Both the position numbers and the translations under genes were made by a program. Of a stretch of DNA of 64,000 bases, positions 1 through 9,927 are shown one piece after another. Position 1 is the first letter of the stretch; each line of letters begins with the position of its first letter. This DNA is from Kluyveromyces lactis. Its lineage: Eukaryota > Ascomycota > Saccharomycetes > Saccharomycetales > Saccharomycetaceae. The stretch covers positions 1,240,001-1,304,000 of the forward strand of contig NC_006041.1 in NCBI RefSeq assembly GCF_000002515.2, read 5' to 3'. Under the pieces are notes generated by a model. It did not search any database. It was not told the origin of the DNA and saw nothing but the letters and a program-made list of their open reading frames with translations.

Positions 1-1602
1 ATAAGTGACGCCTGCGACAAATAATGTATGGATAGAGGTGAGCGGGTCGATGTTATGCGACAAGGGAGATAAGGACTCTTTTAGTATATTTTCGTAGCAT
101 GTACTTATTTCAGATGCAGAATACATGAGTACCTGAAACCATTCTAACGTTTCTCGAGTCGGTGTTACCATCGCTACACCATCCGCTACGGCTTTTCTAT
201 GAGAATCGTTGATTTGAAGTAATACTGGTCTCAAGAACCAAACCACAGACTGGTGATAATTCATATTTGCCCAAGTGTCAGTTGATATGAAGTTCATGTC
301 CTTATTCGATTTTTGTGAAGAGAATCCCTGTTTCCAATCTTCCAATTCAAGTATGATCTGTTGTCTTGATTGATTGATCTCATCGTCGTTATCGAGAAAC
401 TTACGTGGACCATACACGAACATACATATAGAGGATTGAATTCGTCTTAATTTGAAAATTTCAATGGCATTAGCATACATATGCGTTTCACAATCTGCTG
501 ATCCCAAAGTGGATCCTACTTCTAGTTCGGATTCTGGTAAAGGAGCATCAATATCCACGTCGGATATGCAAAACGGTCTACCCACTGTCATACCAATCAA
601 CCTTTCAATGCTGTACGCACACCAGAATACCCTTGACCTTAGGTTCTGTAAAACGTGTTGTTCTAAGCCATGAGTCATGCTTCTTGGTGATCCTGGTTTC
701 CTGTGTAAATCTAACGAAACCGCTGTTCGTACGGCCACTCCTGCAAGAAGCCATAACTGATTATAGTCATCTGACAAACTCTCCTTGGGTTTTACCAGCA
801 GTTGAATGATCAGTAGTAGGTATAGTTGAATGGTCCTGATGCTTCCTGCTTCTAACGTGGAGTTGATGTGATCCATCGTAATCCCATAGTATAAACTAGA
901 AGGATGAGCTCCTTCAACAACTTCTCCCAAGTCGACACCAATAGACAACACGAGATAGACGAATGAAATCGCTTTGGTATCCTTCGTATTCAACATGAAC
1001 ACTTTGTGGAAACAATCAAGTACCCATGGCCAATCTAGGAACGGATACTGACGATGAATTCTTATTCGATACAGTTGCAATAATTTGACAGCGGTATCGT
1101 ACGACGGCCTCAACAGCGTCGAGTCCGAGTCCGAGTTCTCCTGTATACTGCCCAGATCCTGTGAAATATTCATCTTGAGTTGGGACCCGACCACCAACTT
1201 TATTATCGTTTTGTCCTCTTCTGTGGAACGCAACTTGGATTCCAAATCGAAAACCTTTGATTCTAATCTATCAATATAATCTCTAGGTAATTCTCTTCCT
1301 GTAATTTTATCTACAAAAGTACATTGGATCCCAGCATTCACACAGGCTCCACACTGAGGGAACCCACCATCACACCGTTTCCTCCTTCTCTTGCAAAAAC
1401 AGCACGCTACTCCCTGGTTCTTGCGTCGTTTTTTACTTGCACTACTCGAATTGCTATCGTTTCCACTACTATTACTTACAGCATCATTATCACCAAACTC
1501 AAAATCAACTATATTTTCGTGTTGTGGTTGCCCCGAATGTTGACCTTGACCTTGGAACTCTTGCTCTGCCTTAACTTCGTAGTCTTGCTCCATCTGAACC
1601 AT
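1..1602 (-). CDS. Zn2Cys6 (Gal4-type) transcription factor, C-terminus beyond window
   Basis: A reading frame open from an ATG at 1602 to the left edge (534 codons, no stop) encodes a fungal binuclear zinc-cluster regulator. Residues 67-94 carry C-x2-C-x6-C-x6-C-x2-C-x6-C with a basic KRRRKR stretch, followed by a linker containing TGRELPRDYIDRLE, a form common in this family, and then a likely short coiled coil. Further on, a stretch containing GVAVRTAVSLDLHRKP looks like the conserved core of the fungal-specific transcription factor domain. The N-terminal 60 residues are rich in Gln, Asn, Ser and acidic residues. An in-frame TGA lies just upstream of ATG 1602, which fixes the start (ATG 1593 is the only near alternative). 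Nuclear DNA binding to CGG-type sites is expected from the family. The target pathway and the exact S. cerevisiae counterpart cannot be told from this part. The gene is truncated by the window, not visibly broken. Confidence 0.88.
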   Translation of the reverse strand, partial: MVQMEQDYEVKAEQEFQGQGQHSGQPQHENIVDFEFGDNDAVSNSSGNDSNSSSASKKRRKNQGVACCFCKRRRKRCDGGFPQCGACVNAGIQCTFVDKITGRELPRDYIDRLESKVFDLESKLRSTEEDKTIIKLVVGSQLKMNISQDLGSIQENSDSDSTLLRPSYDTAVKLLQLYRIRIHRQYPFLDWPWVLDCFHKVFMLNTKDTKAISFVYLVLSIGVDLGEVVEGAHPSSLYYGITMDHINSTLEAGSIRTIQLYLLLIIQLLVKPKESLSDDYNQLWLLAGVAVRTAVSLDLHRKPGSPRSMTHGLEQHVLQNLRSRVFWCAYSIERLIGMTVGRPFCISDVDIDAPLPESELEVGSTLGSADCETHMYANAIEIFKLRRIQSSICMFVYGPRKFLDNDDEINQSRQQIILELEDWKQGFSSQKSNKDMNFISTDTWANMNYHQSVVWFLRPVLLQINDSHRKAVADGVAMVTPTRETLEWFQVLMYSASEISTCYENILKESLSPLSHNIDPLTSIHTLFVAGVTY

Positions 1603-2785
1603 CTTATTTCATCCATCGTCAGTGTCTCTCAGCCTTCTTCAGGTCTTTCCTATGCGACTTGAACAAAGAACCCACCTTCCAGCTGCGGAAACCACACGCC
1701 CGTATCAACATATATATATATATATCCATATACTTATCAGTTATGGACGCAAATCTTACATAAATCTCTTGAAATAATAACGTCCTGACCTTTTGATATA
1801 CGTAAGGCACTCTTAATCTAACATCTGAGATCAAATAAAACTACTACTAATACTGGACCAGACCGACAAACAAAAACTAACACTCTTACTAAAAACCTCT
1901 ACTACGTCTGTGGCTATCGATTATCAAATAGCAACGAATAACAACGAATAACGAAGACGAAGCCTCATCTGAAATATTTCTCGAGTAGCAACTGATAGAT
2001 AAGAGAGTCTGAAAGATAAAGAAAGACAAAGGGTAAACATAGGGCAAAACCGCTTCTCGAGACCTCTAACTGATTTCAAACCGGAAACTAACGCAATTAT
2101 CACTGGAAAAGAAATGAGAACAGAAAGAGATAAAGACATATCGTACACATGATTTCGCCGTTAGGCGCAATTGCCATTGACTATATCGTCGATATAATCT
2201 GACTGTATGTTGTTCTTTCTTGTTGGAAGAGTTCAAAGCTAATGCAAGTTAGGAGGGAAAACAGTTAGATATGGTTGCTAAAGAACAAGTCAGGTGTGCG
2301 CGGGTTGATGGATACTCAATTCCGCATTCTCAAGTAAACTCTGAATTTTTCCAATAAATGCAACCTTGTGGCCTTGTTTTCTACTGTACATAGACATCTA
2401 TCTGGAAGTGGTAAGTGAGTAAGTGAGTCAGGTAGGGTTTGTGTTCTAAATAGGAAAGTAGATGTGTTACCGTTCACCTTCTGTTTTATTGAATTGAATT
2501 GAAACGGCAGGCGCTGGGGTTGATTTGGCCGATAACGGAATGTGTTTTTGGAACTATGTAGACCAGAAGCACTCACCTTCCTTATGGAGACTTATTTAGA
2601 TCAGACACCAGGTTGCTTAGTTAGTGAATGCTTGTTAAGCTGTTTGTATATAAGGGTACTATTTGAGATGATGTTGTGTCTTGAATTGTGTAGGTACGCT
2701 GGTTCAAGTCCAGTGTAAGTAGAGTACTAGCGTGGGTGGTAGCAGTTGTAGTATCAGCAGCAAGCAGAGAAGAACGTTTTCATCA
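1603..2785. other. Divergent intergenic region between the zinc-cluster gene and the PanE-like gene
   Basis: No convincing gene. It holds a TATA run near 1710-1725, a TATATAA at about 2647-2653, and a T-arm-like hairpin with a tRNA B-box sequence at 2699-2713. The only open frames are short and lack recognisable motifs. Confidence 0.6.
2699..2713 (+). promoter_or_regulatory. Isolated tRNA B-box-like hairpin (CTGG-TTCAAGT-CCAG)
   Basis: A 4-bp stem with a 7-base TTCAAGT loop fits a tRNA T arm, and GGTTCAAGTCC fits the TFIIIC B-box. No matching acceptor stem, D arm or anticodon arm lies upstream, so it is not a tRNA gene. It could be an extra TFIIIC site or chance. It lies about 75 bp upstream of the PanE-like ATG. 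Confidence 0.3.
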
Positions 2786-3832
2786 ATGAGTTCATCAGAA
2801 GGAAAGGAAGCTAACGTGTTACTTATTGGGTCCGGTGGTGTTGGTACCATTGTAGCGTACGGGATTGACTATGTCGGGAAGAGCCGTCTTGATATTGTTG
2901 TTAGAAGAGATTACGATCAAGTTAGTAAGAACGGGTACGATATAGATTCTTGTGATTACGGTCAAATATCCAATTGGAAACCAACTAATATCTATCCTAG
3001 TGCAGACGCTGCTGCTGAAGAGGCAAATGCTTCTGGTTTGAAGTACGATTTCATTGTCATCTGTACTAAAAACTTACCAGATGTGTTGAAATTAGAAGAC
3101 GTCGTGGCTCCATTGGTGACAGATGAATACACTACCATTGTCTTGATGCAAAATGGGTTCGATTTGGCAAGGCCATTCTTTGCCAAGTTCCCAAAGAACG
3201 TCGTTGTGTCTGGTGTGTCCCATATTGGTTCTCATAACCATAACGGTAAAGTTAAACAAACCCAACAAGATAGAACGTACATTGCATACTTTGAGAATCC
3301 AAATTTGGATCACGAAATCCAGGAACATAACACGAAAAGGTTCATCTCTATCTACTCCAACGATAAGAACAGTTGCGGGTACTATCCAAGTGCTAAGGAG
3401 AACAGGTACATGAAATTGGTGTACAATGCCACGATGAATACTGTTTGTGCCCTTACTGGGGTGGACACTGGTAGGTTGGAATACTCTGGTGGTCTGGAGA
3501 AAATCTCGATCCCAGCGATGCGTGAAGTCGTTGCCGTCGCCAAGGCCGATGGTGTGGACTTGCCCGCTAATTGCATCTCAAACGCTATTCATTCTGATGA
3601 CGGTGACTGGTTTACCCCATCGATGGCCGTTGATGTACAAAAAGGTAACCCAATTGAACTGGAAGTCATTGTAGGTAACCTGTTGACCGTAGCCAGAGAA
3701 TTGAATGTTGAAACTCCAACTTTGAACCTCCTATATGAACTGTTGAAAGTGGTTCAATTCCGCTTGAAGGAGAAACAAGGCCTTGTGTCTTTACCAGAAA
3801 AGAGACCAATCCACGATAAATTCTGGTGCTAA
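2786..3832 (+). CDS. Ketopantoate reductase family (ApbA/PanE-like) oxidoreductase
   Basis: A 348-residue NAD(P)H-dependent oxidoreductase of the 2-dehydropantoate 2-reductase family. The N-terminal Rossmann fold shows the dinucleotide motif IGSGGVG at about residues 14-20. A lysine-containing ICTKNLPDV segment and a C-terminal all-helical domain with YNATMNTVCALTG are typical of PanE proteins. The family reduces 2-dehydropantoate to pantoate in coenzyme A synthesis. However, many fungal paralogues, including this divergent one, have unproven substrates, so it is not equated with S. cerevisiae PAN5. The ATG at 2786 is used. The open frame extends to 2732, but only with a GTG, which yeast would not normally use. 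No signal or membrane segment is visible. It is divergent from the zinc-cluster gene. Confidence 0.82.
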   Translation: MSSSEGKEANVLLIGSGGVGTIVAYGIDYVGKSRLDIVVRRDYDQVSKNGYDIDSCDYGQISNWKPTNIYPSADAAAEEANASGLKYDFIVICTKNLPDVLKLEDVVAPLVTDEYTTIVLMQNGFDLARPFFAKFPKNVVVSGVSHIGSHNHNGKVKQTQQDRTYIAYFENPNLDHEIQEHNTKRFISIYSNDKNSCGYYPSAKENRYMKLVYNATMNTVCALTGVDTGRLEYSGGLEKISIPAMREVVAVAKADGVDLPANCISNAIHSDDGDWFTPSMAVDVQKGNPIELEVIVGNLLTVARELNVETPTLNLLYELLKVVQFRLKEKQGLVSLPEKRPIHDKFWC

Positions 3833-4140
3833 GTAGATAACTTCTATGTATTAGTTACGTACTCACTCAAAATAACCCTATTACCTTTAGTTCTATTCCT
3901 CTCACCCCCTCTCTCTATGTCAAAGCGTCCTGTGGGTCTGCTTCAATTTAAATTTAAATCACGTGACTGCTGCTTCTCTTTGTCCAATCAATGATTCATT
4001 TGGGTTTATTCTTCGTTGGTTCAGATTCGATGAAAGGACAAGACTAACAGGAAAGAGAGTCACAATTATTTGAATCAATCTTGGTGTTGCGGTTTATCCT
4101 TGCTGAAGAAACTGAAACGCTTCATTGTAATACTGAGACC
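3833..4140. other. Promoter region of AIM45 with a TCACGTGA E-box
   Basis: TCACGTGA spans 3959-3966, a consensus Cbf1 site, about 175 bp upstream of the AIM45 ATG. CT-rich sequence (3895-3920) precedes it. No gene is visible. Confidence 0.5.
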
Positions 4141-5166
4141 ATGTTGAGATCAACTACTAGACGGTTTGCTGGGTTTGGAGGCCGTGGTTTGAGACCAGCT
4201 TCTACTTTGGCATTTGTCGAAACTTCAAAAGAAGGTGCCATCCTTCCAGCATCATTAAACACATTGTATGCTGCTGGAAACTTGGGCAACCAAATTGATG
4301 CTGTTCTTGTGGGTTCTAAGGCTAAAGAAGCCGCTGCCGCTTTGCAGAAACTTGATGTGTCTTCTTTGAATAAGATTCTGGTGGTTCCAGAAGAGAGTTT
4401 GGATGACCTGTTACCAGAGAGAGTTACACCAGTGGTTTACGATTTGCTACAAAAAGGTGATTACTCTCACTTCGTCGTTCCTGCTTCTTCTGTTGGTAAA
4501 GGTTTCTTACCAAGAGTTGGTGCTCTCTTAGATCTGCAACCGATTTGTGATGTCACCAAGATTTTGGATCCGAACACATTTGTTAGACCAATGTATGCAG
4601 GAAATATTTTGGCGACAGTTGAATCTCAACAGAGCCAGAAGTTGATTTCAATCAGATCTTCTGCTTTCCCAGCTGTTGGTGCTGGTTCTAACAGCGCTGC
4701 TATCGAAACCGTTAATGCTTCCAACACAGTGAACGGTACGGAAATCCCACCCATTAAATGGGAAGGTGCCAACTTGGTCAAGAGTGAAAGACCAGAATTA
4801 GGTTCTGCTACAAGAATTGTTTCTGGTGGTCGTGGTTTGAAGAATAAGGAAACTTTCGAAGCTTTGGTAACACCATTGGCTGATACATTGGGTGCGGCTA
4901 TCGGTGCCACAAGAGCTGCTGTCGATTCTGGATTCTGTGATAACTCTCTACAAATCGGTCAAACCGGTAAGATCGTAGCTCCAGAATTATACATCGCACT
5001 TGGTGTTTCTGGTGCCATTCAACATCTCGCTGGTATCAAAGACGCCAAGACTATCGTCGCTATCAACAAGGACCCTGAAGCTCCAATTTTCCAAGTAGCA
5101 GATTATGGTTTGGTCGGAGATTTGAACGAATTAGTGCCTGAATTGACTGAAAAGTTAAAACAATAG
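4141..5166 (+). CDS. AIM45: Electron transfer flavoprotein alpha subunit, mitochondrial
   Basis: A 341-residue ETF-alpha. The N-terminus (MLRSTTRRFAGFGGRGLRPA) is a mitochondrial presequence. The N-terminal half has the ETF domain, and the C-terminal half from GGRGLKNKETF (about residues 223-335) is the FAD-binding domain with the family signature around YIALGVSGAIQHLAGI. ETF passes electrons from flavoprotein dehydrogenases to ETF-ubiquinone oxidoreductase. The S. cerevisiae orthologue is YPR004C, next to YPR003C, and the same pair is adjacent here. The ATG at 4141 is chosen because the upstream extension to 4081 begins with TTG and would hide the presequence. Confidence 0.93.
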   Translation: MLRSTTRRFAGFGGRGLRPASTLAFVETSKEGAILPASLNTLYAAGNLGNQIDAVLVGSKAKEAAAALQKLDVSSLNKILVVPEESLDDLLPERVTPVVYDLLQKGDYSHFVVPASSVGKGFLPRVGALLDLQPICDVTKILDPNTFVRPMYAGNILATVESQQSQKLISIRSSAFPAVGAGSNSAAIETVNASNTVNGTEIPPIKWEGANLVKSERPELGSATRIVSGGRGLKNKETFEALVTPLADTLGAAIGATRAAVDSGFCDNSLQIGQTGKIVAPELYIALGVSGAIQHLAGIKDAKTIVAINKDPEAPIFQVADYGLVGDLNELVPELTEKLKQ

Positions 5167-5693
5167 GACCAGTCATTCGTTTGAATGATCTCCGTACTTC
5201 TTTATTCTGATGTTTTCCGCTTTCACCCCAGTTCAAAGAACTTTTATCAAATGTAATTAGACCCTGACAGTAATATATACGTATTAACACCTATATATAA
5301 TAAATGGAATGTTTGCATACGTGCATGTTATAAACGTCATCTCAATTATAAAAAATCATTTCAAGCCGACTTAAAGACAACCAGTACCGTGTTTAATTTC
5401 TCACTTCTTGGCATTCTCTTTTCGTCTTCTTACTCATCATTACGCATGCATTCCAATAAAATAATTAGGATCCAAAAATAATTTGTTCTAACTTTGGTTT
5501 ACCATAATTTAATGTTGCAAACAGGAGAGAAGATAAGAAATAGGTTTGATGAGATCCCAAATACACCATTACATTTCCTATATGCTCATATAATATCTGA
5601 TCTACCGTAATCTGTTTTTTTGGTCTTTTTTTATCATTTTAAAACTACTTCGTACCGTTATCTTTCCGCTATCAGCTCCTACATGTTGTAACA
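5167..5693. other. Intergenic region, promoter of the SulP permease gene
   Basis: AT-rich spacer with TATA-like runs near 5273-5304 and poly-T tracts close to the permease start. No gene or RNA is recognised. Confidence 0.5.
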
Positions 5694-7814
5694 ATGGCTT
5701 TTCAAGACCTGAATGCTGTTTTGCTCGATAAAAAAGGGACTCCTACCGATACCTCTCCGAGCAAAAAGTATGGTACTGGCTCCTGCATAGGTGCAGATAC
5801 ATCTTTTAATGATGTACAGAGTACAAGCACTAGTACTGTGGGGTTGAAATTTAGCACCGTAAGTTTCCCCGAAAATGAACGCGTTACTTTGAAGGATACG
5901 ATCCCTTACTATTTGCCCTGTTTCTCATGGATTCCAACTTATTCTGTGAAGAAATGTATGGGTGATTTCATCGCAGGTTTATCTTTAGCATCTTTTCAAA
6001 TTCCGTTAGCAATGTCCTATGCAACGTCAGTAGCGCATGTCCCTCCATTATGCGGGTTATACTCTCTGGTATTCTCTCCAGCGGTTTACACAGTTCTTGG
6101 GTCTGTTCCTCAAATGATTGTAGGGCCAGAGAGTGCTATTTCGTTGATTTTGGGGCAAGCAATTGAAGCAAGACTTTCAGAGGACCCAAAACTGAAGGCA
6201 ATTAACATTTGTTTGGTCATTACTTTTATCTCCGGTTTAGTTTTACTTACTGGTGGATTGTTGAGATTAGGTTTCTTGGAAAATGTTTTGAGTAGGGCAT
6301 TGTTAAGGGGATTCATCAGCGGCGTGGGTGTCATTATGGTCATCACGTCCTTGGTTGTCGAGTTGAAGTTGAATCATGTAACACCAACGAGGCAAGAACA
6401 TTATCATTCACCGTTTGAAAAAGTATTATTCATTATGAAATATGGTCCTGAAAATTATCATAAACCAACAGCGATACTAAGTCTCGTCGCCTTCGTAATT
6501 CTGATGAGTCTGAGGATCTTCAAGAAAAGATATGGGAAAAAATTCAAATGGCTTGTCTTACTTCCTGATATTCTTGTCGTTGTTGCTCTTTCCATTTTCG
6601 TTTCATATAAGATGCACCTTAAATCAAGATATGGAATCGAAATCATTAACGATATTCCTAAGGATTCCATGAAACATTTGAAGAATCCTTTTTCTAATGT
6701 TAATGTGGCTACTTTCAAAGATCTATTTAGTACTGGATTTATGGTCGCCATGCTAGGGTTTTTTGAGTCAGCAACCGCGTCAAAATCTTTGGGCACCAGT
6801 TACAATTTGGCAATTTCTTCAAATAGAGAATTGATTGCATTGGGTTCAATGAATGTGGTTGGTTCCATGTTTGCCATTTTGCCAGCATTTGGTGGGTATG
6901 GCCGTTCGAAGATCAATGCATACAGTGGAGCACAAACCACTATGTCTGGTTTTTTCATGGGTTTGGTTACCTTGTTCACGATACAATTTCTTTTACCTAT
7001 TATCAGATACATCCCTGTATGCATCCTTTCGGTAATAACAACAGTAGTTGGTCTAACTCTTCTTGAGGAAGCCCCTCATGATTTAAAATTCCATTGGAGA
7101 TGTAAAGGATACAGCGAATTAACTGTTTTTACTGTGACGTTATTAGCTACCTTGTTTTACTCGTTAGAAGCTGGTATTTATATTGGGTGTGCATGTTCTA
7201 TAATCAACGTGATCAAGCACTCTGCCAAATCTAGAATCCAAATTTTGGGTAGAGTTCCTGGAACTGAAACCTTTATCAATGCAGATGATTATCAAGCAAA
7301 TGCAGCAGGTTACTTCATAAATCCACAGATCGAAGAAATCGAAGGGTTTCTAATAGTGAAGATTGCAGAACCTTTGACTTTCACCAACGCAGATGATTTA
7401 AAGATGAGATTGCATCGTTTAGAGAAACATGGATCTGCTGTTACTCATCCTGCTGCACCTAGGTCTCGCAGAAAAGAAATGACTGAAAATGTCATATTTG
7501 ATATGAAAGGTATGACCCACATCGACTCCTCTGCTGCCCAGACATTAGAGGAGATTTTGTCCGCATATAACCGCAGAGATGTTCACGTTTTCTTGACGAA
7601 TGTTCCATTGACTGAGAAGGTCAGAGAGAGACTCGTTACCTCTGGAGTCGCAGAGCTATGTGAAAGAAATACGATTACAAACTCTTCTTATTTCAGCACC
7701 ATTGAAGATGCACTTACTGCAGCGGATGTCATTGCACAAAGACACAATCAGCAATATCATACACCACCTCCCAGCATATTTTCAAATACCTTGTTGAACT
7801 CTTCGATGGCATAA
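5694..7814 (+). CDS. SulP/SLC26 family anion permease (YPR003C-like)
   Basis: A 706-residue multi-pass membrane protein of the sulfate permease family. The SulP entry motif lies around residues 80-125 (PCFSWIPTYSVKKCMGDFIAG, then a transmembrane stretch with FQIPLAMSYA). Many hydrophobic helices follow to about residue 510. A cytosolic STAS domain lies at about 540-680 (VIFDMKGMTHIDSSAAQTLEEIL). S. cerevisiae YPR003C is the positional and sequence counterpart. It is more distant from the plasma-membrane sulfate transporters SUL1/SUL2 and its substrate is not established, so no transport substrate is claimed. The hydrophilic N-terminal 75 residues are variable in the family. It is in tandem with AIM45, as in S. 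cerevisiae. Confidence 0.9.
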   Translation: MAFQDLNAVLLDKKGTPTDTSPSKKYGTGSCIGADTSFNDVQSTSTSTVGLKFSTVSFPENERVTLKDTIPYYLPCFSWIPTYSVKKCMGDFIAGLSLASFQIPLAMSYATSVAHVPPLCGLYSLVFSPAVYTVLGSVPQMIVGPESAISLILGQAIEARLSEDPKLKAINICLVITFISGLVLLTGGLLRLGFLENVLSRALLRGFISGVGVIMVITSLVVELKLNHVTPTRQEHYHSPFEKVLFIMKYGPENYHKPTAILSLVAFVILMSLRIFKKRYGKKFKWLVLLPDILVVVALSIFVSYKMHLKSRYGIEIINDIPKDSMKHLKNPFSNVNVATFKDLFSTGFMVAMLGFFESATASKSLGTSYNLAISSNRELIALGSMNVVGSMFAILPAFGGYGRSKINAYSGAQTTMSGFFMGLVTLFTIQFLLPIIRYIPVCILSVITTVVGLTLLEEAPHDLKFHWRCKGYSELTVFTVTLLATLFYSLEAGIYIGCACSIINVIKHSAKSRIQILGRVPGTETFINADDYQANAAGYFINPQIEEIEGFLIVKIAEPLTFTNADDLKMRLHRLEKHGSAVTHPAAPRSRRKEMTENVIFDMKGMTHIDSSAAQTLEEILSAYNRRDVHVFLTNVPLTEKVRERLVTSGVAELCERNTITNSSYFSTIEDALTAADVIAQRHNQQYHTPPPSIFSNTLLNSSMA

Positions 7815-8064
7815 ATACGGAAACGGCCAATTGTCTTTCTCTCTTCGTATTCATATACGTCGCTGATCCACCTTAAGACTAACTCACAACATATTCCACT
7901 TAAAATTATTTATTGCAATTTAAAAACTTATTTATATTACTACCTGACATCTTTCACTACGTCCTGCATTCTTCATGAAGGATACATAGAGTTGTGCTGT
8001 TAACACCTTTCCCTATTCCTCGGTAGTGTGTTATGACAACGAATATTTGTTTTTTCAAGAAGTC

Positions 8065-8137
8065 GCTGCTTTAGCTCAGTTGGGAGAGCGTATGACTGAA
8101 GTTCATAAGGTCCTGTGTTCGATCCACAGAAGCAGCA
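8065..8137 (+). tRNA. tRNA-Phe (anticodon GAA), intronless
   Basis: A full 73-base cloverleaf can be folded by hand. The acceptor stem GCTGCTT/AAGCAGC is perfectly paired and is followed by discriminator A. The D arm is GCTC..GAGC. The anticodon stem TATGA/TCATA encloses CTGAAGT (anticodon GAA at 8098-8100), and the T arm is CTGTG-TTCGATC-CACAG. The T arm and D arm match the familiar yeast tRNA-Phe. There is no intron between anticodon and stem, unlike S. cerevisiae tRNA-Phe genes. A T-rich run (five T at 8142-8146) follows as a Pol III terminator. Confidence 0.95.
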
Positions 8138-8331
8138 TTTCTTTTTATTTTGACTAGTTCAGGTAGTACCTATTTTTTACTCTATGAATTAATTTACAAC
8201 ATTGGTCAGTTAACTTTAGGACATCGAATGTCAAATTGTAGTTGGTAGTAGTCAATTCTTGTATTTCCAGTTGTTCTTTCTTTCTATGTACATTTTTAAA
8301 ACATTACGAAAGATATAAATTAATCCTGTTC

Positions 8332-9927
8332 TCAGGCAAGCACATGGAAATGGGAACGGCCCTTGGCTATGCCATCACTGACAATCTTTTCGATTTCATC
8401 TGGATCTGAAGTTACTTTGCTCAAGCAATCATAACCATCTTTCGTAACTAGCACGTCATCTTCAATTCTGACACCACCGATGTATAGATATTTATCCATT
8501 ACTTCATGATCGACAACTTCTTTTCTTTCAGGGAATTTATCCAAGAGTTCTTCAATTAGGAATGGATTGAAATAACAACCAGGTTCATTAGTGACTACCA
8601 TACCTTCTTGCAATGGACGACGTAATCTTAGAAATTTCAAATATGGGTTAGCATCTTCATAGTTTGGTCTTCCACCAACGTCATGGGTATCCATCCCTAA
8701 CAAATGCCCCAAGCCATGGGGGAAAAACGCCACAGTGGCCTTTCTATCATAGATATCATCAGCTGAGAAAGCCGATTTAAAGATACCCAGCTTCAACAAG
8801 TGCTTGATGAGAACTTTATGAGCAGAGAGATGAATTTCCTCCCAGGAGGCACCATCTTTGATTTGTGACATGGCATTCTGATGCATGTCCAATACTGCAT
8901 CATAGATATCACGGTGTTCTTTGGTCCATTTACCACTAATTGGGAAACATCTGGTAACATCTGCGGTGTAACATTCCCATTCAGCACCCGCATCGATCAA
9001 CACGGAGTGTTTGCCTGCCATATCAGCGTCATTATCCACATAGTGTAAAGTTGAACAACTAGGTCCACTACAACAAATTGGGTCATAACCTTGAAACTTG
9101 GAACCTTGACGTAGGGCATGGTAAGTGAACTCCGCATGGATGTGTCCTTCTGTTTTCTCGATAGGCAAAGCCGACATCACAGCCAAATGGCAAGTATCAG
9201 TGACTTGACAAGCTTTCCTCAGCAATTCAATCTCATACCAATCTTTAATCAATCTAGACTCATCAAGAGCATAGAAGAGATCCTCATCGTTAGAGATGAG
9301 CTTCGATGAAACTTGTGGATCATGGACATTATCTAAATCTGTAGTATAGATAACATAATCCGAGAGTTTAGACTTGAATACATTTGGTACATCGCTTGCG
9401 TATAAGACTTCATCAACATCGAATTTCTTAGCTGCAGCTTCAACACTAATTGGGAGACCGCTCCACATGATATCGTCTTGGTCAACATCTGGCAAGAACA
9501 AGGTTAATTTCTCGTTCTTCAGATCAAATAAAACCGAAGACCCCGGAATGTTACAGCCAGATAGATAGTAAAAATATCTGTTTTGTCTGAAGGTCTTCGT
9601 CTGATCACAATACTTGATAGGCTCAATCTCACCTCCAGCAACGAAAATAGCACACGGTGAAGAGCCGGTATCTAGATTCTTCTTTTTGTCAATGAAATGA
9701 GATTTAACCCTCAAACAATGTTCTTTGGCAGGATATTTATGTCCCACAAGAGCAGAAATCACGCTCGTACTGTTGTTACTACTCATTTGCCTAGAAATCT
9801 TTCCACTGGTTTCAAATACGTTGGATATTGCAGAGACTTTAGAAACAGTATTAGTCAACTTCCTCCAAACACCGTACATCAACACAGAGGAGCAACCAAT
9901 AAAACTAGCGGATTGCTTAAAATCCAT
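8332..9927 (-). CDS. Xaa-Pro aminopeptidase/prolidase family (YFR006W-like)
   Basis: A 531-residue peptidase of family M24B. The N-terminal creatinase-like domain (about 50-250) is followed by a pita-bread catalytic domain with the expected metal ligands: two Asp in DAGAEWECYTADVTR, His in FFPHGLGHLLGMDTHD, Glu in NEPGCYF and Glu in VRIEDDVLVT. It would remove or cleave N-terminal X-Pro bonds. The position next to SAD1 identifies it with S. cerevisiae YFR006W rather than ICP55. The start is ATG 9927. The longer frame to 10053 would need a non-ATG codon. The N-terminus has a short hydrophobic patch (SFIGCSSVLMYGVW) that could be a membrane anchor or targeting signal; this is uncertain. Confidence 0.9.
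   Translation of the reverse strand: MDFKQSASFIGCSSVLMYGVWRKLTNTVSKVSAISNVFETSGKISRQMSSNNSTSVISALVGHKYPAKEHCLRVKSHFIDKKKNLDTGSSPCAIFVAGGEIEPIKYCDQTKTFRQNRYFYYLSGCNIPGSSVLFDLKNEKLTLFLPDVDQDDIMWSGLPISVEAAAKKFDVDEVLYASDVPNVFKSKLSDYVIYTTDLDNVHDPQVSSKLISNDEDLFYALDESRLIKDWYEIELLRKACQVTDTCHLAVMSALPIEKTEGHIHAEFTYHALRQGSKFQGYDPICCSGPSCSTLHYVDNDADMAGKHSVLIDAGAEWECYTADVTRCFPISGKWTKEHRDIYDAVLDMHQNAMSQIKDGASWEEIHLSAHKVLIKHLLKLGIFKSAFSADDIYDRKATVAFFPHGLGHLLGMDTHDVGGRPNYEDANPYLKFLRLRRPLQEGMVVTNEPGCYFNPFLIEELLDKFPERKEVVDHEVMDKYLYIGGVRIEDDVLVTKDGYDCLSKVTSDPDEIEKIVSDGIAKGRSHFHVLA

Noticed and set aside
2732-2785. N-terminal extension of the PanE-like protein, and similar upstream extensions at 4081 (AIM45), 10053 (YFR006W-like), 26360 (SNF8) and 46911 (FET4).
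   Set aside because: All begin with non-ATG codons. The first in-frame ATG gives the family-typical N-terminus in each case.
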